Below the pieces are notes generated by a model. It saw only the letters and a program-made list of their open reading frames with translations. It did not search any database and was not told the DNA's origin. Shown here in pieces: positions 1 to 10,720 of a DNA stretch of 64,000 nucleotides. Numbering within the stretch: position 1 is the stretch's first letter; each line of letters starts with the position of its first letter. A program made the translations under genes and the position numbers. Source of the stretch: Nymphaea colorata (lineage: Eukaryota; Streptophyta; Magnoliopsida; Nymphaeales; Nymphaeaceae); assembly GCF_008831285.2 (NCBI RefSeq), contig NC_045147.1, forward strand, positions 24,638,981 to 24,702,980, written 5' to 3'.

Positions 1-226
1 TAGAAAAGGGGAAGAAAAAAAAATCACGGGCCGCAACATACGGTGAGGAGATCCATGTAATGTACCTCCTATTCACGCATCACATGACAAAAGACAAAAA
101 CACCTCGAATCGATCGTTCATCACCATAACCATGATCTGCTCTTACCCCTCTGAGGTAGAAAGCTCAAGTCTAGCGGTCAAAACAGAGAAAGCAGGGAAA
201 ACAAAAAAGAAAAATGAAGCGATACT
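1..226. other. Downstream flank of LEA_2 gene
   Basis: AT-rich, non-coding. It lies immediately 3' of the minus-strand LEA_2 gene and probably contains its 3' UTR. No other gene is visible. Confidence 0.5.
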
Positions 227-892
227 TTAGTACTTGGTCTTGTATTTACAGTCCGATTTCTCGACCGTCCGATTGCGCATATCGATGGACAGCTCGCAGT
301 CGGTGTAGGAGACGAGGTGGATCTTGAACATCCTGAGGATGGTGACGGTGCCGGAGATCTTGGTGAAGGCCGTCATGGGCAGGCTGCCGGCGATCGCGTC
401 TGTGTAGGCGTTGGAATCGGAGAGGAGGCGGTCCGCCAGGATGGTGAGAACGGAGTGGGTGTCGATGGTCTGGCCGGGGAATATCTCGCCCGCGGGGATG
501 TCGGCCTCGCCGACCAGGCGGCCCCTGTAGTAGAGGAGGGAGGAGCTGTTGTGGTACTTGAAGCTGACCTTGTTTGGGTTCTTGACGGAGAGGCCCAGCT
601 CCAGCGTCACGTTCAGGTCCACCGACAGCCTCTGCAGGTTGAACTTCGCGTCCAGGCTCCTGAGGTTAATCGAGTTGACGGCAGTGACGGCGTGCCTCGC
701 TCTGAAGACAGTGAGGCCAAGCACCAGCAGCACGCCGAAGAAGACGAAGAAGGCGATGATCCCGGAGTAGAGGAACGCCTTCTTTCTCTTCCTCAGTTTC
801 TCGTCTTCCTCCTCCTTCTCCTCATCTGCTTCCCCCTGCGCTCTCTCAGAGCGGGCTCTGTTCTTGCCCTTGTCGATCTGCACAGAATCCAT
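227..892 (-). CDS. LEA_2 / NDR1-HIN1-like single-pass membrane protein
   Basis: This is an intronless 221-residue protein. The N-terminus (residues 1-37) is very hydrophilic, rich in Lys, Arg and Glu, and is followed by one strong transmembrane segment at about residues 39-63. The rest is a LEA_2 (LEA14-type) beta-sandwich domain: the family pattern of NVTLELGLSVKNPNK (about residues 94-108), a short Ser/Tyr stretch, then a Pro-Gly turn before a DT-containing strand. The C-terminal tail carries two cysteines around an NRTV motif, as in other plant 'late embryogenesis abundant hydroxyproline-rich glycoprotein' members. In the NHL family such proteins sit at the plasma membrane or ER with the LEA_2 domain outside the cytosol, and many respond to pathogens or abiotic stress; for this copy that is inference. 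The ATG at 892 gives the normal family length. A CT/GA microsatellite lies about 95 bp upstream. Confidence 0.9.
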   Translation of the reverse strand: MDSVQIDKGKNRARSERAQGEADEEKEEEDEKLRKRKKAFLYSGIIAFFVFFGVLLVLGLTVFRARHAVTAVNSINLRSLDAKFNLQRLSVDLNVTLELGLSVKNPNKVSFKYHNSSSLLYYRGRLVGEADIPAGEIFPGQTIDTHSVLTILADRLLSDSNAYTDAIAGSLPMTAFTKISGTVTILRMFKIHLVSYTDCELSIDMRNRTVEKSDCKYKTKY

Positions 893-984
893 CCAAAAGA
901 GGTGTGCTACAAGTGTAGAACGAGGAGGAATCAGCGATACGAGTAGGAGCCTACTAAAGGGCGTTGAGGTGCGGCTGCACTTGA

Positions 985-1010
985 GGGAGAGAGAGAGAGA
1001 GAGAGAGAGA
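985..1010. repeat. (GA)n microsatellite
   Basis: About 13 uninterrupted GA dinucleotides, read as CT on the LEA_2 coding strand. They lie just upstream of the LEA_2 start, probably in its 5' UTR or core promoter, where CT tracts are common in plants. Confidence 0.9.
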
Positions 1011-4000
1011 ATCTGTCGGGGGTTGGTTTCAGATCATGACGCCGGAAACGACGGTTTTGGTGCACCGGAAGGCACATGCATGTGAAAGAGCGGAGAAGCA
1101 GAGGGAGGAGACCGATCTCTTGCTTTTGGGGGTGCTCTTGTTGGCTTATGTGTTCTAATTGGCTTTTGGGGTTGTCGCCAGACGATGAAGACCCACCGGG
1201 AAAGGGAAGGCCTCCACGAGGCGATGATTTTGTTATTATTGCCTTGTTTCTAAATATTTTACTACCATCCCCTCGCGGTTTTCCCTTTTTTCTTTCGAAT
1301 TCGATATGAGGATATTGGTTGGTTCGCTTATCGCTAGCGAGGAAGTTAACGCACTTTACCATACCATGGAAGACCGCTGTGTCTGCGGCGGGGCCCGAAC
1401 TGGAGAGGTCTCTCACAAAAATAACTTTTATTAGAAGAAGGAAGATGGAGGAAGCAGAAGAGGGAGGGAGGGGCACAGACAGGCAGGCAGGGCCTCGCTA
1501 CCCTTATTCGAATAAGGGGAGAGTTTTCCGTTTTGTTTTGTAGGGAGGGGGAGGGTCCGTTGGTTTCTCTCCGCCTGCCTTGCAGTGGGTTCGGTCACCG
1601 GCGGTGGTCAGTGCCTCACCATCACGATTTGATGGATGGAGTGGAGCTCACGGTGGGACTTGCAGCCACTGCCGAACAATAAATAACCTCTTCCGCCTCC
1701 TGTCAGAGATGACGTGGTTTTCATCAGAAAGATGTTGCTCTCGCCATGTGATGTGCCCTAGAACGGAAACGAAAGAACCAATCAGATTGGTTGGATCCCA
1801 TCAGGCCCCATTTTGCTTCTTACCATTTGCATTTGCATTTACATTTACAGCTCATGAGGTGGTGGTTGAGCACTCCAACAAAAATTCACCTTCAACTCAT
1901 GGTTTTCATAAACTGTGCATTTGAGACCGGCAGAATTAACGTCACTAGTGTACTACTATACTTAAAATCCCCAAGTCTCAAGACTCTCAAATCGAGGGAG
2001 AAGAATCTAACTTGACATTTGTAAGTTTCAAGATTACAAATCTACGGTGGAATTGTTGCAGCTTGTCAAGATAGGATTTCAAAAACCTCCACAGCTAAGA
2101 AGATGCCTGCGTCAGCTGAGCTGGAAGCTATCAATAACGCATTCTTAAGGTTGTCAAAGGCTCGAGCGTGGAATAGGAGAAGATATGAAATGCCAAAGAG
2201 AAACTGAATCTAAAGCCAAAAAAAAGTTAAACCCCAAGACATCCAGTCCAGCCCATTCCCGACCTTAATTGATTGTAAGGAAGGATTATGGGAAACGGAT
2301 GGCAGGGCCCGTGTGTTACTTACTCTTTATCTTTACCTCCAGTAGGTTGAGGACAGAGGTAGCTTTTCTTTTCTTCTTCTTTTCTATTGTAGCATTGGAG
2401 ATGAGGTCAGAGTGGGGTCGGGGTGAGGAGCCCTAGTACAGTAGTAGTAGCATCTTACAGCCTGGACTGGACCAATCACACAACACATCGTTCAACATAG
2501 AATAATTGAATCTGCCCGTTGGAACAAAAACTCTAGTCCCGTGCCTTTCGTTAACTAAAAACAATTCCCTCATCAATTTCTTTCTGATTCCGCGCTCTTG
2601 AGCTTCCGTCTCCCGAAAGTTGGTCATCCCACACTAACTTCCCTCTCTCTCTCGATTTCTCTACTTACACTAGCTTCCATCTGCTATCATGCCAATATTT
2701 TCCAAAATGGCGTTCGATTCTTTATCCGATTCTTCTTATTGTTGGTTTGTGAACCCATCGATTTCGATTTTTACTTTTTTTTACTAAGGATATGAAGCAT
2801 GCAGTTTGTTGAGTAGTTTGAAAATGGTGAGGTTTGATGGAGAGGGCCGCAAATCAAAGGATTCAAATTAAGGAGGTGGGCGTCTGGTAAGGGGTTGTTC
2901 GGGTTGCTGGTGATCGGTTAAACTTGTTGGCCGCTCAAGACTTTCAAGGTACGGAACTAGGACCCTCCTTAATAAGATTAATTTCCTATTATATTAAGCA
3001 AACACACTTCTCTTTAAAAGAACCAAAAAAACAAAAGGCACAAGTAAATAATTAAGGATAAACAAGTGACGATGCTGTGGATCTTCGCCTTAACTAAACA
3101 GGCCAGCCCGGCCGGCTTCTGTGGGTGTGGATTACAGATGATGACATCATCCATCATTAAGTTTGATGAAGTTGAGATATATCAGTGTGTGGAGAAGAAG
3201 GAACAGCAGCACAGGCAGCATAAAACAAGGAGTAGCTTTCTTATCGATAAAAGGTCGCCAATAAGAATTAGCCTACGCTTCTCGTCTCATGTACGCGTGG
3301 AATGATGGCCGCTGCCTGCCTTGTTCCAAAAAGCTCAGTAGACCAATCTTCCCCCTCTCTCCTCACCGCCTCGCAGCTGGCCGCTGCCCATTCTTCCACC
3401 CTCAGCTTCGGAAGGCAGTGGTGTGAGCTCCTTGTGGCGGCTACCACCAGCTGCTGACCCAGTGGTCTGGGGATTCTGTATGCGTTGGGCAGCTTCCCTA
3501 CTACTGCTATCCATAACTTAAATTGCAGCCCAGACTCGCGCCGTATTGTATATTTTCAGGTACCGTCTCCTCTGCAAAGCAAGATAGCCAAAGGGAAACT
3601 GACGCAAACACAAGAGGGACACTACTTGCTGCACCTTTCGCCATTATGGATCTCATTCTGCTAGATTGACACCAGCAGCCTGCTGCAAAAGGAATTAAGA
3701 TGAGGAATTTTTGTTCTAGCCATAATCACCACTCTTGAATATGTGTGTTTGTAGGTCATGCTCCCCCTTGTTCCTGCAGTTTTTTATGTAGCAAATCTAA
3801 AATATAGTTTCTGGAGACGCGATGGAAAGAAATATCTCTTTGCTTAGATAACCAATTTATACCCAAAAGAAAACGTGACCTTTTCAAATTTATGTCATAT
3901 ATACCACATAACGATAGCTTGTTTGCGATTAAAAAAAAAAATTCTACTTGAATATGCAATTTCAATACCCAAAAAATAACACAATTTTCCCAAATCCTTA

Positions 4001-4258
4001 ATATCATATCCAGAATAATGATGACATAGTTTCCACTATTTTATTTATGCTGTCATTCTCCTCACATCCTAAAAAATTTTTGCAGATATTTGGAAGGCAA
4101 GTTTCAATGTTGCATATACTTACGTACAAACTTTTTTGTTTGTTTCTAAGGCGCCTTACCGATCGATCTGCTTAAAATTTTGATGACCTTGTGTTGTATT
4201 ATAACGTTACTAACACTAAGAGGTATAGGAAGATGGGAGGAAAGACGAAGGACGAATG
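1011..4258. other. Intergenic, no gene recognised
   Basis: Non-coding by inspection. The open frames here, including a 181-codon minus-strand frame at 931-1476, are Ser/Pro/Arg-rich by composition and match no family I recognise. The region would contain the LEA_2 promoter. Several pyrimidine-rich stretches lie at 2640-2670 and 3350-3420, but no supported exon. Confidence 0.5.
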
Positions 4259-4263
4259 TTGCA

Positions 4264-4559
4264 TGATAAAATGTGCAAAAAAATAGAGTATGAACAGAGG
4301 TGAGAAAGAGAGAAGGCAGTCTTACGTGGTTCGGCTAATGGTGGCCTACATCCACGAACAGAGAGGCGATCTTCCTTGCTGTTGTTTAATTACAATATGT
4401 TCTCTTCTTTATACTGCAAAGGCCAAAGCGTATACCGTATACCGCAGTTGCCTAAAAGTGAAGAGAAGCTCAATGTTCAAAACTAATTGAGGCACCATCC
4501 TTATTCATTCAATCAATGAATAGGTAATCAACCTCTCAACGTCTCTTTTAATTTTATCA
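4264..4559 (-). repeat. copia 3' LTR
   Basis: This 296-bp long terminal repeat is about 95% similar by eye to the copy at 8665-8955. It has an 8-bp terminal inverted repeat (TGATAAAA / TTTTATCA). The last polyprotein frame reads into it, as is common in copia elements. It carries a small internal duplication (GTATACC twice) absent from the other LTR. Confidence 0.93.
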
Positions 4560-7500
4560 CCCCCCTCAAGTGGGGAGTAGAAGTTATGACATCCCCACTT
4601 GTCAATTGCGAGTTGAAGTTTTGCTTTTGTGACTCTTTTAGTTAATGCATCAACAACTTGCTCAACTCCATTGATATAAAGCGTTTTGATTTTTTCAGAT
4701 TCAATTTTTTCTCTGACATAGTGACAGTCGATTTCAATGTGCTTCGTCCGTTCATGAAAGACTGGATTTGTGGAAATATATATGGCAGCTTGATTGTCGC
4801 AGAACATGTGCATGAGCTTTGAAACTTCGAGATTCAGTTCTTCAATCACGTTCTTGGTCTAAATGAGTTCGCTAGTTCCTGCTGCCATAGCGCGATATTC
4901 TGCTTCTGCACTGGATCTAGTCACTATTTTTTGTTTCTTACATTTCCAAGCTACTAAATTTTCACCAACAAAGACACAATATTTTGTAGTTGATTTCCTG
5001 TCGTTGATATCTCCAATACAGTTTGCATCTGTAAATCTTACTATGTCTAAGTTCTTATTCCTTTTGTACCAAAGTCCTTGTCTTGGAGAGCCTTTGATGT
5101 ATCGAAGAATGCTATCAGTAGCCTTCATGTGTGATTCTCTTGAGCTTTGCATATACCAGCTAATCACATTCACAACGAAAGAAATGTCAGGTCTAATGAC
5201 AGATAAATAAATAAGCTTACCAACTAGATGTTGAAATACTTCCCTGTTGACCTCTGGTTTATCCTCACATGGTCCCAATTTGAGGTTTGCTTTGAACGGA
5301 GTGTCGGCTGGTCGTGCTTCCATTTTTCGAGTCTCGTTTAATATGTCTAGTGCATATTTTCTTTGACAGAGAAAGATGCCTTTGTGTGATTGGGCTATCT
5401 CAATTCCAAGAAAATATATGAGTTTTCCAAGATCTTTTATATCAAATGTGGTTCTTAAGTAGTGTTTGAGATTGAGTATGCTTTCAACATTATTACTTGT
5501 TATGACTATATTATCTACATAAATCAACACAACAGTGGTGTGTTCTTCATGTTTCTTTATGAAAAGCGTGTTGTCAATATGACATTTGCGATATCCAAAG
5601 TTGTCTAGTGCCTTACTTAATTTTGAGTATCACGCTTTAGGGGATTACTTCAGACCATAAATAACTTTGTTGAGTTTGCATACATAGTTCTTACCTTCAT
5701 CTGGATGCCCTGGAGGTAGTAAAACGTAGATTTCTTCACTAAGTTCACCTTGCAAAAAGGTATTCTTCACGTCTAATTGGTCCAGCCCCCAGTTCAAGTT
5801 ACAAGCCACCGATAATAGAATTCTCAAGGTATTCATTTTAACCACGGATGCAAAGGTTTTGTCATAATCAAGACCCTTTGTTTGAGTAAACCTCTTGGCT
5901 ACTAGACGAGCTTTGTATCTTTCTAGTGAGCCGTCACTCTTGTATTTGACTCTATAGTGCCATTTACATCCAACTACACTTGAATTTTTTGGTTTTGTAA
6001 CAACCTGCCACGTCTTGTTGCGCTTTAGGGCCTCCAATTCTTCATTCATAGCCTTTCTCCAATTTGAGTCCTTAGCCTCTTGACAAGTTTGAGACTCACA
6101 AATTTTATCAAGACTCTTAATGAAGTTACTATGTTTGGCTGAGATCTGATTGTAAGAGACAAAATTACTGATGGGATAGCGACTGAAGGAGCTAGTCTCA
6201 TAATCTGCCAGATGAGAGGGCACTCTTCGAATTCTCTCAGATCTTCTAAAATGCTCGTTAGTTGGTTCATCATTTTCAATAGAGGTAGTAGGTTCTCGAT
6301 TTTCGGTAGGACTTTCAATTTCTAGATGAGTCTCTTTAGTGACCTGTTCATTAATAATGGAAAAAAATAAATCATCAAAATCATGCAAGTTAGGGGATTT
6401 ATACTCCCCCTGACCTCTATCACTATCATTTTCTCCAAAGTATGAAAGTTTTTCATTGAATTGAACATCACGCGAAATATAAGTTTTCTTAAAAATATGA
6501 TCAAAACATGCATACCCCTTGTTTTTGGAGTTGTAATCAACAAAGACGCATTTGATTGAGCAATAACTTAATTTGTCTCTTTTTGCATGATGTAGCCACA
6601 CATGAACCACACAACCAAACACATGCAAGTGATCAAGCTTCGGTTCTTGCCATGTAAGCTTTCCAATTGGACTAGTATAATTAAGGTGGTTACTAGGAGT
6701 TTTATTAATTACATAGCATGCAGTAGAAACAACATATTTCCAATGATTTTTGGGCATATTCATTTGGAATAACAAGCTCCTAGCTACTTCTAATAAATGT
6801 CTAGTTTTTCTTTCAGACACGCCATTTTGTTGAGGTGTGTCAACACAGGATGTTTGATGATGTATACCATACTCGTCTAAGAAAAATTTGAAACTAGAAT
6901 TTTTGAACTCGGTACCATTGTCAGATTTAAAGCATTTTATTTTACGATTATATTGAACTTCAACCATCTTATAAAAAGTTTGAAAAAGCGATAGTACCTC
7001 TGATTTGTTTTTCATAAAATAAACCCAAGTGGATCTAGAGTAATCGTCAATGAACATAACATAGTATCTAAAACCATCTAGAGAATCCACAAGCGCAGAG
7101 CCCCAAACATCAGAGTGAATGAGATCAAAAGGTTGTTCACTAATAGGATCTGATAAAGAGAACTTAGGTCTGGTCATTCTAGCATACTTGCAAATATCAC
7201 ATGTATGATTATCAAAATGATGTTTGGAAAATAAATAATTTAAAATCCGAGATGATGGATGACCCATTCGTTGATGCCAGATTTCTCCCTCATTCAAAGT
7301 AGATGGCATGGTCAAGAGCTGCAATTTGGTAGAGTCCATTAACTAGGCGTCCCTCACCAATCGTCATCTGAGTCTTCCGATCCTGAAATACAACATTAGT
7401 AGAAGAAAAAAACACATTGCAGTCCAATTCTTTGGTGATTTTGGGTACTGACAACAAGTTAAACTTAAGTTCAGGCATTATGAGGACCTCACTAGTATAA

Positions 7501-8570
7501 TTTTTGTTCAACAACAGATCCTATGTCATAAGTAGAATGAGGAAAATAGAGATAAGCAGGCCATATGATCAGTGGCTCCTGAGTCAACAATCCAATGAGT
7601 GCTGGAATTAAAAGTAGCGTAAGTCATACCTTTAGCTTGATCAGAAGTGTTCATAGAGATTCCAGCGGTCCTTTTCACTTAAAGTCCCATTATCATTTCA
7701 GCAAAAGTCTCCAGGGTGATAGGATTGTTTGATGAAGAAGCCATGAGACTGGTCTGATCATCCTCCCTTTTAGCCATCCCTTTTGAAGTCGTCTTGGAGG
7801 CATGATTAGTCCCTCTGTCTGGTTTTCCATGTAGGAAACGTGAGCAAGAACGTATCTTTTTTTTTTATCATTGGACACTTCTTGACTGCTATAGTTGAGA
7901 GTGCCCATTGCTTTTCTTCTTGACTCTTTTCACATGATAAGAGCACAAACAAAACTTAGTGAAGGCAGCTCATGTGCCATGAGAACTTGACTACGAAGAT
8001 TTTCATAGTCATTTGGTAGCCCAACTAGAATCTCAAAGATACGTTCTTGCTCACGTTGCTTCTTCGCTCTAGAAAGATCAGTAGTTAATGGATTAGGAAC
8101 ATCCATCTCATCCCAAACTCCTTTCAAGGTACCAATATATTCACTAATAGGGACAACCCCTTTTTTTAGACTTCCTTTTATTTGAGATAATTGGTACATG
8201 CGAGCAGTGTTATATTGCTCACCGTAAAGATCTTTGGCAGCCTGCCATACCTCCTATGTGGTGTCTAAAAAATTAAAACATGATGCTATCTTGGGCTCCA
8301 TAGATTTGATGAGCCAAGAAGCAACAGTGTCGTTGGTAGATCACCACTCACTATATTTCAGATCATTAAGTGATGGTCTCTTTGTGGTACCATCAATGTA
8401 TCCGAGTTTGGATTTTCCACTAAGGAATCAGGTGACTGCCTTAGACCAAGATAAATAATTGAGGCTATCAAGCAAGGTATTGGTAATCTTAAGATTATGG
8501 TTACCTTGCTCGTGTACAACAAGTCTATGCAATGATCCATTGCTGCCTTGTTTAATGGAATGATGTTCAT
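4505..8570 (-). pseudogene. copia gag-pol polyprotein, degenerate
   Basis: Remains of one polyprotein, read from 8570 downward. Gag (UBN2-type) covers about 7930-8560. The GAG-pre-integrase and the integrase HHCC finger (GHPSSRIL...CDICKYARM) cover about 7120-7500. The integrase core covers 6600-7120 and ends with the FRRSERIRR-type linker near 6220. The reverse transcriptase spans about 4900-6080, from [13 protein letters not shown] through [15 protein letters not shown]. The RNase H follows, with RSSAEAEYRAMA and TKHIEIDCHYVREK. Breaks are: stops in gag near 8435, 8349, 8255 and 7928; a frame change near 7690-7510; stops near 5645, 5630 and 4859. The RT catalytic motif reads YVDN instead of YVDD (about 5522-5533). 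No functional protein can be made. Confidence 0.93.
4560..4576 (-). other. copia polypurine tract
   Basis: On the minus strand the sequence reads CCCCACTTGAGGGGGG, directly next to the 3' LTR. This is the usual plus-strand priming site of copia elements. Confidence 0.85.
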
Positions 8571-8651
8571 TGTCGTGTCTTGCTCCCCCTTCTTGCTCCA
8601 TAAGTTTCTGCTTGCTTTATAACTGATTTAGTGCCTAGGATGAATGAGTGT

Positions 8652-8664
8652 TGCTCTGATACCA
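8652..8664 (-). other. copia primer-binding site (tRNA-iMet)
   Basis: On the minus strand the sequence is TGGTATCAGAGCA, directly after the 5' LTR end. It is the classic complement of the 3' end of plant initiator tRNA-Met, and it fixes the orientation of the element. Confidence 0.93.
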
Positions 8665-8955
8665 TGATAAAATGTGCAGAAAAACAGAGGATGAACAGAG
8701 GTGAGAAAGAGAGAAGGCAGTTTTACGTGGTTCGGCTAATGGTAGCCTACATCCACAAACAGAGAGATCGATCTTCCTTGCTGTCGTTTAATTGCAATAT
8801 GTTCTCTTCTTTATACAACAAAGGCCAAAGGGTATACCGCAGTTGCCTAAAAGTGAAGAGAAGCTCAACGTTCAAAACTAATTGAGGCACCTTCCTTATT
8901 CATTCAGTCAATGAATAAGGTAATCAACCTCTCAACGTCTTTTTAAATTTTATCA
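8665..8955 (-). repeat. copia 5' LTR
   Basis: This 291-bp terminal repeat pairs with 4264-4559 and has the same TGATAAAA...TTTTATCA ends. The element's own promoter would lie here, reading leftward. Confidence 0.93.
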
Positions 8956-10720
8956 CTGCAACCTCCGCTGTACATGTCCCCATAGAGAGAAGCCTATATT
9001 GATCATCAAGGAGGATGATCCGAGCCAAACGGTAGGGAAAGAGGAGCTGTTCCTCGTAATTATAGTGGATTGCTTTCTTCTTGCAGCAGCGGCAACGATC
9101 GAGTCGAGCACCCTCAATATGGAACATTCTAGTGTTGGAGCCAGAAATTTGTGGCTAGTATTTTAAACTTTAAAATTTGAAAGGCACCGTTTTTAGTTTA
9201 AATGAGTGACGGGTAATGAGACATAGCACAAAATCTCAATAGAAAGGCATCTGATTAATTTCAGGAGCAGGTTCACTTGCCTTTAGATACAAGCTCAACT
9301 TCTGGCCATAGCCGTTTGCATGTCGCGCGCCACTTGCTGATTTTCCGATCAAAAGGACGACGGCCAAATTGGATGCAGGGCTCTTAAATTAAATGTTCTT
9401 CTTCTTCTCGTCAAACGGCCGCCCGATGGAGAGTTGAAAAGAATTTAAGATTGCTCCAAGTCCAATTGCTTAATTTAATTTGAGGAGGGGGCCGGGGGAG
9501 GGATGCATGGGATACCTTACCTTGAGAAATGTTGCTGCGTTCCATACCCACCCGCAGTGGAGGCTTTCATGTCAAATGTTTTTACTCAACAGAAACATTC
9601 TGAATCGCAGGGGATGGTCGACTTAAGGCACGTAGGGTTGCCCATCTTATGTTCATTGAATATTGGCATGCTAAAATCGGCACTTAATGGAATCCACACT
9701 AAAATCGGCACTTAATGTTCATTATTGAATATACTTTCGTTTTGCCTTTCTAAACTTTCAGAAAAATATAATGGAAAATGCAAAGGATCTATGTTCGACA
9801 ATTAAACTTCACTCTGTCCAAACTCCAAAGATCTGATCTAAAACCAAAAGAGGAGGAATTACCTTAATAACATGGATTTAAAAAATCAAGAGATCGTGTT
9901 AGATCTTTGCCAATTAAACACCACAATAACGATTGGCACCATGCCAGACACTAGGTAACAACTAAACGCCACCATTTCCAAGGAAGGAGACTCGTTTTTG
10001 CCAAGTATATCAACATGATAATCTGCTAATTATGATTTGCGTCGAAAAAAGGATGAACGCGCGCAAATGTTAAGGACGAAGTTGTCAAAATAAGGAGAGG
10101 GAAAGAAGTGTGCTTGCCTCTTCTTTCAGTTGAAATCATGGATGAGTTTGAAAAAACCTAATTTATTTACGAGAAACTTTAGGATCACGTGCGCCGTTGG
10201 CTTCTCGATTTTTTTTCCCCTCTAAGCTTTCAAATTTTGTAATCGGGAAATGGGGGGACGGCCATTGAAGCGGAATTGAAAAGGACGGTCAAATCCAACA
10301 GAGGACGTCCCTCTGGGGTTACCCCTCGCTTTGTTCTCTCGCTCTCTCAGCCCCAACCCCGACGCCTTCTCCACCCGCTCCACCTTCCCCCGCCGACCAT
10401 CCTCTATCTTCCCCAATTCTTCCTATTCGACTCGGGCGGACACCCAATCCGTGTCACAGAGAGAGAGAGAGTAGGCGGGGTAGGGTACTTGTGCGGGTTT
10501 TGAGGGAGGGAGAAAGGGAGGTGGGGATTTCATGTGGAACAGCAGCGACATTGACGGTTTCATCGCCCAATTGAACCTGAGATGCCGCCAAGGCCAGAGA
10601 CTCCGATCGATCCGCGGGTTTCTCTAAGGGTAGAAGGAGGAGGACCACTGGAGGGGAAGGGTAGCCTGCTGCTTGTGCTTGAGCTTTGGTGTTAGAACGA
10701 GTGGTGGTTTCGAGGTGGTG
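8956..10720. other. Intergenic and 5' region of the WD40-like gene
   Basis: No coding region is recognised. From about 10320 the sequence becomes C- and CT-rich, with a short (GA)n run near 10456-10470. This fits the promoter and 5' UTR of the plus-strand gene starting at 10721. I see no convincing TATA box. An open frame antisense to exon 1 (10454-10885) is a shadow. Confidence 0.5.

Larger units (their letters stand above)
4264..8955 (-). mobile_element. Ty1/copia LTR retrotransposon, full length, inactive
   Basis: A complete element of about 4.69 kb on the minus strand. Two LTRs (4264-4559 and 8665-8955) both begin TGATAAAA and end TTTTATCA. A primer-binding site complementary to tRNA-iMet directly abuts the 5' LTR, and a purine-rich tract directly abuts the 3' LTR. 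The flanking 5-mers are TTGCA on the left and CTGCA on the right, one mismatch from a target-site duplication. The order gag - integrase - reverse transcriptase - RNase H defines copia. Coding is broken by many stops, so it can no longer move by itself. The LTRs differ by roughly a dozen substitutions and some short indels by eye, so insertion is not recent. Confidence 0.95.

Noticed and set aside
317-946. 209-codon plus-strand open frame
   Set aside because: Antisense shadow of the LEA_2 gene, whose minus-strand protein has a clear domain and transmembrane segment.
931-1476. 181-codon minus-strand open frame
   Set aside because: Low-complexity Ser/Pro/Arg composition across a microsatellite and the LEA_2 promoter; no domain and no family similarity recognised.
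8924-9127. 67-codon minus-strand frame crossing the copia right boundary
   Set aside because: Looks partly coding to the right of the insertion, but no family was recognised and it runs into the LTR.
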